A stretch of DNA of 12,087 nt from the NCBI GenBank assembly GCA_016931365.1, contig JAFGEY010000328.1, positions 1 through 12,087 of the forward strand, given 5' to 3'. Below, one piece after another: positions 1 to 6,396 of this stretch (within the stretch, counting starts at the first letter, position 1; each line of letters starts with the position of its first letter). A program made the translations under genes and the position numbers. The DNA is from Anaerolineae bacterium. Lineage in GTDB: Bacteria; Chloroflexota; Anaerolineae; JAFGEY01. The notes under the pieces are model-generated. The model was not told where the DNA came from and made no database searches. It saw only the letters and a program-made list of their open reading frames with translations.

Positions 1-243
1 GCCGTCCTGCCAGTGATAGTCGTCGGCAAAGCAGCCGCCCGGCCAGCGGAGCACCGCCGGCTTGAGCCGTTTCAGTGCGGCGATCACGTCGTTGCGGAAC
101 CCGGCCGTGTTGGGGATCGGCGAGTCTTCGCCCACCCAGATGCCGTCATAGATGCAGCGGCCCAGGTGCTCGGCAAAGTGTCCATAGATGTTGCGGCTGA
201 TGACACCGATCGGATCGTTAGGATTGATCGAAATACGTGCCAT
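1..243 (-). CDS. Alpha-N-arabinofuranosidase, GH51 (N-terminal part, cut by window edge)
   Basis: Only the first 81 residues are present; the gene runs off the window at base 1. GH51 enzymes release terminal alpha-L-arabinofuranosyl residues from arabinans, arabinoxylans and oligosaccharides by a retaining mechanism in a TIM barrel. Visible hallmarks are [17 protein letters not shown] at residues 18-34, [11 protein letters not shown] at 36-46 and [14 protein letters not shown] at 65-78, all highly typical of the first barrel strands of this family. The two catalytic glutamates lie further on and cannot be checked. The ATG at 243 is supported by a strong GGAGG five bases upstream (249-253). 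There is no signal peptide, so it should be cytoplasmic and act on imported oligosaccharides. It follows the ceramidase-fold gene on the same strand after a 160-base gap holding a repeat. Confidence 0.93.
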   Translation of the reverse strand, partial: MARISINPNDPIGVISRNIYGHFAEHLGRCIYDGIWVGEDSPIPNTAGFRNDVIAALKRLKPAVLRWPGGCFADDYHWQDG

Positions 244-247
244 TGCT

Positions 248-253
248 TCCTCC
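248..253 (-). promoter_or_regulatory. Shine-Dalgarno of the GH51 gene
   Basis: GGAGGA on the minus strand sits four bases before the ATG at 243 and fixes that start. Confidence 0.7.
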
Positions 254-295
254 TTGAAATGCTTTTATTTGTAATCGTTCGGCAGAGACATCCTG

Positions 296-384
296 ACAGG
301 ATTTACAGGATAAACAGGATATTTCAAGATACCTTGCGAATTCAAGTTCAATCCTGTAAATCATGAAAATCTCGTTCATCTTGT
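296..384. repeat. ACAGGAT-type 9-nt tandem repeat, inverted pair (copy A)
   Basis: The left arm (296-331) is four 9-nt units on the plus strand: ACAGGATTT, ACAGGATAA, ACAGGATAT, TTCAAGATA. The right arm (351-384) read on the minus strand is ACAAGATGA, ACGAGATTT, TCATGATTT and the start of ACAGGATTG. The two arms are therefore head-to-head arrays of the same degenerate unit rather than a perfect palindrome. The element fills most of the gap between the ceramidase-fold gene and the GH51 gene. Related copies are at 2949-2975, 5384-5452 and 10610-10677. Confidence 0.75.
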
Positions 385-403
385 GCAAATTACCTTTGTT
401 TGC

Positions 404-1726
404 CTACCCCACTGAACGTCTGTGTTCTACCAATTGATTCAAGAGACCAAGACAGCGCTCGGCGAGGATGCCCGCCGCCTCCGGATCGACCTGGCAGGCC
501 ATCGTCACTTCATAGCCGCCGTCGGGGTAGGCGTCTGCCGTCGGCACATAGCCGATGTAGCCGTTGGCATAGCCGGCGAAAAAGGTGTCGGCCCAGGGCG
601 ACGCCGCTTTGACCTGCACGCCGATCTGGTTGAAAATCTCGCCCGGTGCGCCGACGATGCCCAGATCGCCCACCCGCAGGGCCTGGATTTCGGCCTCGAC
701 CGGGGCCAGCACGCCATCCGTCCAACTGTGCAGCGCCGCGCGGGCGCGTTCCAGCCGCAGCCCGATCCACCACAGGTGGCTTTCCAATACGCCCTCGCGT
801 TCGAGGCACTGCCGCTCCGCTTCCAACTCGGCGACCAGCGCCGCCGCGTTTTCCTGCGATCCGTAGCGCATCCGGGGCAGGTGCGCCACCTCGGAAACGA
901 CGCCCAGCCCGGACGCCGGGTGCGGCGTAATTTGCTCCCACACGCGCACCACCTCGCAGCCGAGCCGCGTGCCGAGCGTGCGCGCCGGTTCGTAGGACGG
1001 CTCCATCCACACGGCGTTGATGTCGCCGCAAGCGCCCTGCACAAAAAGACAGGTCGCCCCGGTCAACTGCTCGACCGCCGCGCGCATCGTGCCGGGATAG
1101 TCGGCCGAGATGTGATCGATCTGGCCCGTCTGCGACACAGGATGGCACTGAAAGTTGACCAGGCAGGCAAGCGGGTTCCCGTCGAGTGCGTCGATGCGCA
1201 GCACCCCCACCGCCGAGTCTTTCGGCCCGCCCGGATTCTGCCCCAGAACCACCTGGCCGTCGGGGCGCTTTTCGCGCCGGTTGACGCCAATGTCCGACTC
1301 GCTCCAGCCCACACCCAGCGATGCCAGCTGCACGTTGGCGAGCGCTTCCTGCGTCACCCCGGCCAAAATGTGGATCAGGTTGGCGCGGTAGGACTCGACG
1401 ACCGGATTGGCCCGGTTGCGAAAGGCGTCCGGGCCATAGTGGGTGTGCGTACAGGTCACCATCACCGCCTCGGGGTCGATGCCCGCGCGCGCCTGCACCG
1501 CCGCGCGCACCTCGGCGACGGTTTGGTCGTCCAAGCCGAGCAGGTCGCAGGCCAGAAGGGCAACCTTTTTGTCGCCCTCGACAAAGACCAGCGCCGCCGC
1601 CAGCAGCGGATCGTGCTGGCGGGTCAGCGGGCCGCGCGCCGCAAAGCCAATCGAGGGGATGCCGACCGGCGGGGTGATGTCGGCGCGGGCCAGGCCAACC
1701 GAAATACCGTCCATTGATTCTGTCAT
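404..1726 (-). CDS. Neutral/alkaline ceramidase-fold hydrolase (N-terminal domain family), cytoplasmic
   Basis: 440 residues, matching the N-terminal catalytic domain of neutral/alkaline ceramidases (PF04734) without the C-terminal Ig-like domain. The metal-site motifs are present: TCTHTHYGPD at 91-100 (H94/H96), NFQCHPVSQT at 191-200 (H195), APGEIFNQ at 360-367 (E363) and ANGYIGYVPT at 387-396 (Y390/Y393), then the usual DGGYE at 402-406. The family's nucleophile motif GDVSPN is replaced by GDINAV at 234-239, so the serine position is N237. It is therefore a zinc hydrolase of this fold whose substrate is unlikely to be ceramide. There is no signal peptide. Its ATG overlaps the TGA of the GH172 gene upstream (ATGA, 1723-1726), which implies translational coupling; a weak AAAGGA also precedes it. 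Family assignment is secure, substrate is unknown. Confidence 0.85.
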   Translation of the reverse strand: MTESMDGISVGLARADITPPVGIPSIGFAARGPLTRQHDPLLAAALVFVEGDKKVALLACDLLGLDDQTVAEVRAAVQARAGIDPEAVMVTCTHTHYGPDAFRNRANPVVESYRANLIHILAGVTQEALANVQLASLGVGWSESDIGVNRREKRPDGQVVLGQNPGGPKDSAVGVLRIDALDGNPLACLVNFQCHPVSQTGQIDHISADYPGTMRAAVEQLTGATCLFVQGACGDINAVWMEPSYEPARTLGTRLGCEVVRVWEQITPHPASGLGVVSEVAHLPRMRYGSQENAAALVAELEAERQCLEREGVLESHLWWIGLRLERARAALHSWTDGVLAPVEAEIQALRVGDLGIVGAPGEIFNQIGVQVKAASPWADTFFAGYANGYIGYVPTADAYPDGGYEVTMACQVDPEAAGILAERCLGLLNQLVEHRRSVG

Positions 1727-2928
1727 CGTGGTTTTCCTTTACACACCTTGCCGCATTTGCAGAGACGCTTCAAAATGAACAACCCAAAAGCCAGTGCCGC
1801 GCCCCACAGCGGGCTGGTAAAGAGCGCAAACTGGAGCCAATTTTCGCGCGTGGGCGTCGGCAGGCGCTGTTCCACCGGCGGCAGCGCGGGGAAGGGCGTA
1901 TGCGGCTCGGTTTGATACCAATAGGCGACGCTGATATAGTCGGTCTGCACCTGGTTGGTGTAGCCGTGATCGATGTCAAAGACCAGCGACTTGGCAAACG
2001 GGATGGGGTCGTCGACGTGAAAGCGATACGCCGCGCAGCGCGAGGCGGCATAACTGCGCACGGTGCAGCCCCAGTGCGGCGCGCTGTACGGCCCCTTGCT
2101 GAAATAAAAACCGCTGTTGAAATAATCTTCGTTGCCGGTGCCGGTGACGGAGGGTGTTTTCTCGCCGTCGACGTAGACGCTCTCCCAGCCTTCGAGCATA
2201 CCCATGCCAATCGCCTCAGGAAAGAGCGCGCTGACCCAACTCCTCGTCTCCCCGGCCCGGCGGATCATCTGGAGCGGATCGAACCAGCGGCCGGTCTTTT
2301 GCATCCACAGGTGCAGCCCGGCAAAATGGCCCTGCCCTTCGGCTTCCAGCACGCGATAGGGTTCGCGGTGCCGGGTTGGATTCTCGCGCCGCCATTGGGC
2401 GTGAAAGCGCAGCGGCGAAGGCTGCTCATTCAGTTCGATGTACTGCACCTGGAAAAAGAGCGCCGGGCAGGGCTTATCGGCTTCGTTCGTCACCTCGATG
2501 CGGCAGCCCTCGCTGAACGGCATCGGAAAGCGGCAGTTGTAACCGCCGCTGGTGCAGCTCAACGGCTCGGCGAGATAGTGGGTATACTTGCCCCACGGCA
2601 CGCCGAAAAACTCGCCCAAGGGCGCTTCGACTGAGGGCATCTCTTCGCCGTCCCAGTAAAAGCGCAGCACCAGGTGGTGGTTGAAATTGACCCCGCCGGC
2701 CATCGGCTGCATGATCGTCATCCAGATGCGCAGGATAGTGCCCGCGCCGGCAACGTCGGCAAGGGTATACGTCTCGCCGGGCGCAATTTGCACGCTCTTG
2801 CCCGGCTCGCCGATGCCGATTGCCCTGGCCATCAGGTCGGGCGGCGTCTGGCGGCCCTGGCTGCTGACCTGGCGCATTTTGCCCTCGCGCAGGTGAACAA
2901 GGTTGCCGAGTCCACGATCAGGTAACAT
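1723..2928 (-). CDS. GH172 (DUF2961) glycoside hydrolase with C-terminal membrane-like tail
   Basis: 401 residues from the ATG at 2928, chosen because AAGGAG lies six bases upstream; the open frame reaches 2985 only by reading through a repeat. GH172 members cleave alpha-D-fructofuranosides or alpha-D-arabinofuranosides, and no single substrate can be assigned here. Family landmarks are the N-terminal segment rich in G/R/S (about residues 6-27), APLGEFFGVPWGKY at 102-115, GTGNEDYFNSGFYF at 263-276 with probable catalytic E267, and YRFHVDDPIPF at 301-311. I could not place the second catalytic glutamate. After the normal end of the domain (about residue 352) there is a Pro-rich stretch and then a hydrophobic helix at about 365-387, followed by a Cys/Lys/Arg-rich tail. 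No N-terminal signal peptide is seen. It is the first gene of a probable operon with the ceramidase-fold and GH51 genes. Confidence 0.88.
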   Translation of the reverse strand: MLPDRGLGNLVHLREGKMRQVSSQGRQTPPDLMARAIGIGEPGKSVQIAPGETYTLADVAGAGTILRIWMTIMQPMAGGVNFNHHLVLRFYWDGEEMPSVEAPLGEFFGVPWGKYTHYLAEPLSCTSGGYNCRFPMPFSEGCRIEVTNEADKPCPALFFQVQYIELNEQPSPLRFHAQWRRENPTRHREPYRVLEAEGQGHFAGLHLWMQKTGRWFDPLQMIRRAGETRSWVSALFPEAIGMGMLEGWESVYVDGEKTPSVTGTGNEDYFNSGFYFSKGPYSAPHWGCTVRSYAASRCAAYRFHVDDPIPFAKSLVFDIDHGYTNQVQTDYISVAYWYQTEPHTPFPALPPVEQRLPTPTRENWLQFALFTSPLWGAALAFGLFILKRLCKCGKVCKGKPR

Positions 2929-2934
2929 GATTCG

Positions 2935-2940
2935 CTCCTT
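2935..2940 (-). promoter_or_regulatory. Shine-Dalgarno deciding the GH172 start
   Basis: AAGGAG on the minus strand, six bases before the ATG at 2928. It argues against the longer open frame starting at 2985, whose extra 19 codons are repeat sequence. Confidence 0.75.
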
Positions 2941-2948
2941 TCGTTTGC

Positions 2949-2975
2949 ACAGGATTAACAAGATTTTCAGGATGA
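2949..2975. repeat. ACAGGAT-type 9-nt tandem repeat, single arm (copy B)
   Basis: Three plus-strand units: ACAGGATTA, ACAAGATTT, TCAGGATGA. No inverted partner is seen nearby, so this is a solo arm. It lies just upstream of the GH172 Shine-Dalgarno and would fall in that gene's leader. Confidence 0.65.
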
Positions 2976-3058
2976 AACAGAACAAAAGCTATACCGCTCT
3001 CAGTCACAAAACGCGTTTTTCAGCGCGGCGATGCCTTCGACAGGCTCAGGCCAGGCAA

Positions 3059-3240
3059 TCACCTGGACGGCGGAATCCCCCACAGACGCACCGTGCCATC
3101 CGACGCTCCCGTCACCAACAAAGTACCGTCAGACGAGAAAAGCGCACGGCGGACGCCCGATCGATACCCCGCCAATGTGCCTGCGGACAGGCGTTCTCCC
3201 GTATTCACATCCAACAACACAACCATCGCGTCCCACGACC
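3059..3240 (-). pseudogene. Frameshifted C-terminal tail of the WD40 lipoprotein (rest of blade 13 and blade 14)
   Basis: In the neighbouring minus frame the sequence continues as good WD40 protein: AMVVLLDVNTGERL, then VRRALFSSDGTLLVTGASDG and TVRLWGIPPSR, ending at a TGA at 3059-3061. The switch out of the main frame must occur near 3225-3240 and equals skipping one base (+1) around the GGGACGCG on the minus strand. After the switch the main frame gives Cys/Arg-rich non-WD40 sequence and stops at 3129. Read together, the repaired gene would span 3059-5123 and encode about 687 residues. It may be a real mutation or a consensus error. Confidence 0.82.
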
Positions 3241-5123
3241 AAGATGTTGTCGTCGGGTGAAAAGGCCAGGTTCCAAATTTTTCTGTTCAAATCAGACCAG
3301 GTATACAATATCTCGCCGGTCTCGGCGTTCCTCAACCAGACGACGCCTTCATAGCTTCCAGTGGCCAGCAGCCGGTCATCACTCGACCAGGCCGGGAGTG
3401 CAGACAAAACATAGTCATCTGGAACTGGCATTTGCAGCAGTAGTTCTCCCGTCTCCGCATCATACACCGATGAAGCAGAACTCCCCGCAGTCGCCAGCCT
3501 GGTGCCATTGGAGGAAAACGCCATTCTCGCTCCCGCACCATCATCGTTTAGCAAATGTCGTCTTTGCCCCGTCTCGACTTCATAGACGACTGTCCAATGC
3601 CTGTACCCGCCGACGGCAACCAAGCTGCCGTCGGGTGATAGGGCAAGGCCGTCCAAAGAGTCTTGATCAAAGACCCGCAGTCGCTGGCCGGTCGCCGTAT
3701 CCCATATCCAGGCTGCTGGATCATTCATATTTCCTACACTTGACGCCAGGATCGTGCCATCAGCAGAGAGAGCCAAGTGTTCGATGCCACTTTTGTGACC
3801 GCTAAGGGTACGCGCGATCTGCCCGATTTTCGTATTCCACAGATATATCTGATTATTAGAAAAATATGAAACAAATACGTCGTTGCGCAGCGAAACGGCC
3901 AGACCTGTGACCTTGTAGAGATATGTGCCCAGCTTTTTCGCAAGTTTGCCTGTCTCGACATTCCACAAGCGTATCATCTCTTCAAACTGTCCTGATGACG
4001 CCAGCGTCTTGCCATCGGGGGTGAAGGCCAGCGTTTCCACAGGTGATGTGGAATCTGTCAATATACATACCAAGCTCCCCGTTTCCACATCCCACAGCCT
4101 GATCGTGCGATCCCCTGAGCCGGAGGCCAGTGTCTTGCCATCAGGAGAAAAGACCAAACTGGTCGCAGCCGGAAGATGCCCTTCCAGGCTGTTCAACAGT
4201 TCTCCGGTTTGGGCATTCCAAAACTGTACCAGCCCGTCAGATGTTCCGGTAGTCAAGATCCTGCCATCAGGCGAAAAGGCAAGACCCCATGCTACTGCGG
4301 TGAACTTGTCCAGAGCATACACCAAAGCGCCCGTCTGAGCATCCCACACCCGCACCGTCCTGTCCAGCGAGCTCGAAGCAAGCAAGGCAGCGTCAGGCGA
4401 AAAGGTCAGACGCCGCATTCGTGAAGTATGGCCTTCGAGTGTGTGCAAGCGTTTGACCTGTCCGAGATTCCATATCCATATCGTCTCCTCCTCTGATACC
4501 GCGATCAGGTCAGCGCCTTCTGAGAAAACCACAGCCCTCCGATCATAGCCCATTCCTTGTACGTCGCTTTGCAGTCGTAATTCGTTCAAACACTCGCCTG
4601 TGTCTGTATCCCATGTCCAAACAATCGCCTCGCCTGTTTGGGCAAAGAGCCTGGAGCCATCCGCCGAGAAGGCCATACCGCTCACCCAGGTCGGCGTCTC
4701 GATGAACCGCACTATCTCGAACGTTTGTGCATCGTACAGCCAGATACCGATTGTGGTTCCCACAGCCAGCAGCTTGCCGTCGGGGCTAAAGGTCACGTGT
4801 TTTACATATCCCTTGCCCCAGATGGCCAATTCCTGAATCTGGTCTGCATTCTGCGGCGTGATCGGCTCCACTGGCAGCGGCACCGGCGTGCCGGCCAGGA
4901 CGGGCAGGGCCGGGGTGGGCGTGGGAGTGGGAGTAGAGGTCGGGAAGGGTGTGGAAGAGGGGGCAAGGATCGACGTTGTTGTCGGCTGGAGGGTGGTGAT
5001 CTGTGTGATAGGCACTGGGGTAAACACATCCGTCACGGGCAGCGGAGTTCCCCGGCAGGCAGAAAGGAGCAGGGCAAGCGGCAGGAGCACGCCCGCATAC
5101 CGGCGCACAATGGCCTCGATCAT
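3129..5123 (-). CDS. WD40-repeat lipoprotein (C-terminus frameshifted)
   Basis: 664 residues from the ATG at 5123, chosen because GGAGGT lies seven bases upstream and because it begins a textbook lipoprotein signal: basic MIEAIVRR, a hydrophobic stretch, and the lipobox LSAC with C23 as the lipidated residue. A Pro/Thr/Ser-rich linker follows (about 24-95), then WD40 repeats with the pattern FSPDGxxLAxG...WD/WN...TGE. I count twelve complete blades in frame, and a thirteenth that is cut by a frameshift near 3225-3240; the tail in the other frame adds its remainder plus a fourteenth. Fourteen blades would make two seven-bladed propellers. The protein should be anchored outside the cytoplasmic membrane and serve as a binding scaffold; no enzymatic domain is seen and its partner is unknown. 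The last ~35 residues of this frame are out-of-frame sequence. Confidence 0.88.
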   Translation of the reverse strand: MIEAIVRRYAGVLLPLALLLSACRGTPLPVTDVFTPVPITQITTLQPTTTSILAPSSTPFPTSTPTPTPTPALPVLAGTPVPLPVEPITPQNADQIQELAIWGKGYVKHVTFSPDGKLLAVGTTIGIWLYDAQTFEIVRFIETPTWVSGMAFSADGSRLFAQTGEAIVWTWDTDTGECLNELRLQSDVQGMGYDRRAVVFSEGADLIAVSEEETIWIWNLGQVKRLHTLEGHTSRMRRLTFSPDAALLASSSLDRTVRVWDAQTGALVYALDKFTAVAWGLAFSPDGRILTTGTSDGLVQFWNAQTGELLNSLEGHLPAATSLVFSPDGKTLASGSGDRTIRLWDVETGSLVCILTDSTSPVETLAFTPDGKTLASSGQFEEMIRLWNVETGKLAKKLGTYLYKVTGLAVSLRNDVFVSYFSNNQIYLWNTKIGQIARTLSGHKSGIEHLALSADGTILASSVGNMNDPAAWIWDTATGQRLRVFDQDSLDGLALSPDGSLVAVGGYRHWTVVYEVETGQRRHLLNDDGAGARMAFSSNGTRLATAGSSASSVYDAETGELLLQMPVPDDYVLSALPAWSSDDRLLATGSYEGVVWLRNAETGEILYTWSDLNRKIWNLAFSPDDNILVVGRDGCVVGCEYGRTPVRRHIGGVSIGRPPCAFLV

Positions 5124-5130
5124 GTTCACC

Positions 5131-5136
5131 ACCTCC
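5131..5136 (-). promoter_or_regulatory. Shine-Dalgarno deciding the WD40 lipoprotein start
   Basis: GGAGGT on the minus strand seven bases before the ATG at 5123. It supports the start that places the lipoprotein signal at the very N-terminus, against an open frame that begins at 5207. Confidence 0.75.
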
Positions 5137-5219
5137 ATCACAGCGACAGCGGCCCGTATGGAAACGTGCCCCATAATAGAGTTTATCGGAAATAAAGCCT
5201 GACTCAAAAAACAGAGGCA

Positions 5220-5246
5220 AGACTACACTTGACCGTGGAGTGTCAA
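5220..5246 (-). promoter_or_regulatory. Weak promoter candidate for the WD40 lipoprotein
   Basis: A perfect TTGACA (5241-5246, minus strand) is followed after 15 bases by TAGTCT (5220-5225), a poor -10 with short spacing. The same stretch contains an inverted TTGAC/GTCAA pair that could equally be an operator. Low confidence. Confidence 0.22.
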
Positions 5247-5268
5247 ATCAGCGACAGTCGGGCCGCAT

Positions 5269-5298
5269 AAAAACTGTCATTCCCGCGCAAGCGGGAAT
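5269..5298 (-). terminator. Probable Rho-independent terminator of the GT8-methyltransferase operon
   Basis: On the minus strand ATTCCCGC-TTGC-GCGGGAAT (5279-5298) is a perfect 8-bp stem with a 4-base loop, followed five bases later by TTTTT (5269-5273). It lies about 195 bases past the methyltransferase stop and before the WD40 gene. The repeat element may have been co-opted as a terminator. Confidence 0.5.
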
Positions 5299-5337
5299 CC
5301 AAAAGCCGTTCTGGATGCCCGCTTACGCGGGAATGAC
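5276..5337. repeat. Inverted repeat of the GTCATTCCCGC(n)GCGGGAAT family
   Basis: Arms at 5276-5300 and 5313-5337 are near-perfect inverted copies of a 25-base unit. Each arm is itself a small hairpin: an 8-bp stem at 5279-5298 and a 5-bp CCCGC/GCGGG stem within the second arm. Repeats of this look are common dispersed intergenic elements in many bacteria. Confidence 0.8.
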
Positions 5338-5383
5338 GGCTGCTACCTGGCCAACCCCGGTTTAGTGTGGTGCTACCCAAACA

Positions 5384-5452
5384 GACAGGATTGACAAGAT
5401 TTACAGGATAAAAATGATAGGAGAGCATCTTGTTCATCCTGTAAATCCTGTC
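5384..5452. repeat. ACAGGAT-type 9-nt tandem repeat, inverted pair (copy C)
   Basis: Left arm 5384-5409 on plus: ACAGGATTG, ACAAGATTT, ACAGGATAA after a leading G. Right arm 5427-5452 on minus: ACAGGATTT, ACAGGATGA, ACAAGAT after a leading G. The arms face each other across about 17 bases. Confidence 0.78.
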
Positions 5453-5493
5453 CAAGATTATTCCAGATAATGTCTAATAAAAACGGAGCAATC

Positions 5494-6396
5494 TCAACCC
5501 TGCCCGGCCGACCAACGCACGGTCAGCGAATGCGGCAGCGTCCGCCCGCCGCCGCGTGGCCGGGTGATCAACTGCCCGGCGACGAGGTCGCCGCCGAACC
5601 CTTCCACCATCCCGGCGATCAGGCGACGCAATTCGGGCGTCGAGGCGCGTTTGGCATAGGCGGTGAGCAGGATGAACAACGGCGCGTCGCTCAAGATCGC
5701 CCGGCAGGCCGCGCACAACGGCGGAAAATGCTGAAAGAACTCCCACACCTCGCCTTTGGGGCCGCGCCCAAAGCGGGGCGGGTCCATCACGATAGCGTCA
5801 TAGCGAACGCCGCGCCGCGCCTCACGCTGGACGAACTTGAACGCGTCCTCGACGATCCATCGCACGGGGCGATCCGCCAGCCCGGAAAGGGCCTGGTTTT
5901 GGCGAGCCGCGGCGACGGCGCTGCGCGAGGCATCGACGTGGGTGACCTGCGCGCCGGCTTCGGCAGCGGCCAAGGTCGCCAGGCCGGTGTAGGAAAACAG
6001 GGTCAGCACGCGGATCGGCCGCCCGGCGCGGCGAATTTGTTGAACGATCCAGTCCCACTGTGCAGCGTGCTCGGGAAAAACGCCCAGGTGGCGCGAATCG
6101 GTGATTCGCACCTGAAAGCGCAGGTTCTTGTAATGCATCACCCACGGCGACTCGACCGGGCGGCGAAAGGCCCAGCGCCCGCGCTCGCCCCGTTCCGAGG
6201 CGAAAAACTCGGCGTGCGCCTCATCCCAGATTTGCCGGGGCAGCGTGCAAGGCCAGGTGGCGAGCGATTCGGGGCGGATCAAGGTGTAGGGGCCAAACCG
6301 CTCCAGTTTGCGCCCATCGCCGCTGTCGACGAGTTGGTAGTCGCGCCAGCCGGTCGAGTGAAAAGAGACCAGGCGGGGACTAGACGAGTCCGTCAT
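5494..6396 (-). CDS. RlmI-like class I SAM-dependent methyltransferase
   Basis: 300 residues. Members of this group (PF10672-type, related to the 23S rRNA m5C1962 methyltransferase RlmI) transfer a methyl group from SAM to RNA. Visible parts are the N-terminal DYQLVDSGDGRKLERFGPYT (19-38), the SAM-binding motif I VLTLFSYTGLATLAAAEAGA (130-149), acidic motif II HVDAS (153-157) and the motif IV DPPRFGRGPKGEVWEF (205-220). The N-terminal PUA domain of true RlmI is absent and a cysteine catalytic pair is not evident, so the exact target is uncertain. The start at 6396 lies inside the end of the GT8 gene (17-base overlap) with only a weak AGG upstream, which suggests translational coupling. A probable terminator follows it at 5269-5298. 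Confidence 0.85.
   Translation of the reverse strand: MTDSSSPRLVSFHSTGWRDYQLVDSGDGRKLERFGPYTLIRPESLATWPCTLPRQIWDEAHAEFFASERGERGRWAFRRPVESPWVMHYKNLRFQVRITDSRHLGVFPEHAAQWDWIVQQIRRAGRPIRVLTLFSYTGLATLAAAEAGAQVTHVDASRSAVAAARQNQALSGLADRPVRWIVEDAFKFVQREARRGVRYDAIVMDPPRFGRGPKGEVWEFFQHFPPLCAACRAILSDAPLFILLTAYAKRASTPELRRLIAGMVEGFGGDLVAGQLITRPRGGGRTLPHSLTVRWSAGQG

Larger units (their letters stand above)
5124..5493. other. 370-base gap between WD40 lipoprotein and methyltransferase
   Basis: I see no gene here. It holds the lipoprotein leader with a weak promoter candidate, a two-hairpin CATTCCCGC-type element with a T-run (5269-5337), and a copy of the ACAGGAT 9-nt repeat (5384-5452). Confidence 0.7.

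Noticed and set aside
296..384. CRISPR-like array in the ACAGGAT repeats
   Set aside because: Units are 9 nt, adjacent without spacers, and no cas gene is present.
422..1717. 431-codon plus-strand open frame opposite the ceramidase-fold gene
   Set aside because: It mirrors the coding frame of a well-supported minus-strand gene, its protein is rich in Arg/His/Ala with no recognisable motif, and such antisense frames are expected in GC-rich DNA.
2929..2985. N-terminal extension of GH172 that looks like a short hydrophobic signal
   Set aside because: The hydrophobic residues come from translating the ACAGGAT repeat; the Shine-Dalgarno at 2935-2940 lies inside it.
3034..3052. CCTTCGACAGGCTCAGGCC motif next to the WD40 stop
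   Set aside because: It resembles a common dispersed genomic repeat, but there is a single copy here and no partner arm, so it is not annotated.
2903..3805. 300-codon plus-strand open frame over the GH172 leader and the WD40 tail
   Set aside because: Low-complexity Arg/Ser/His translation spanning an intergenic repeat and the antisense of WD40 blades.
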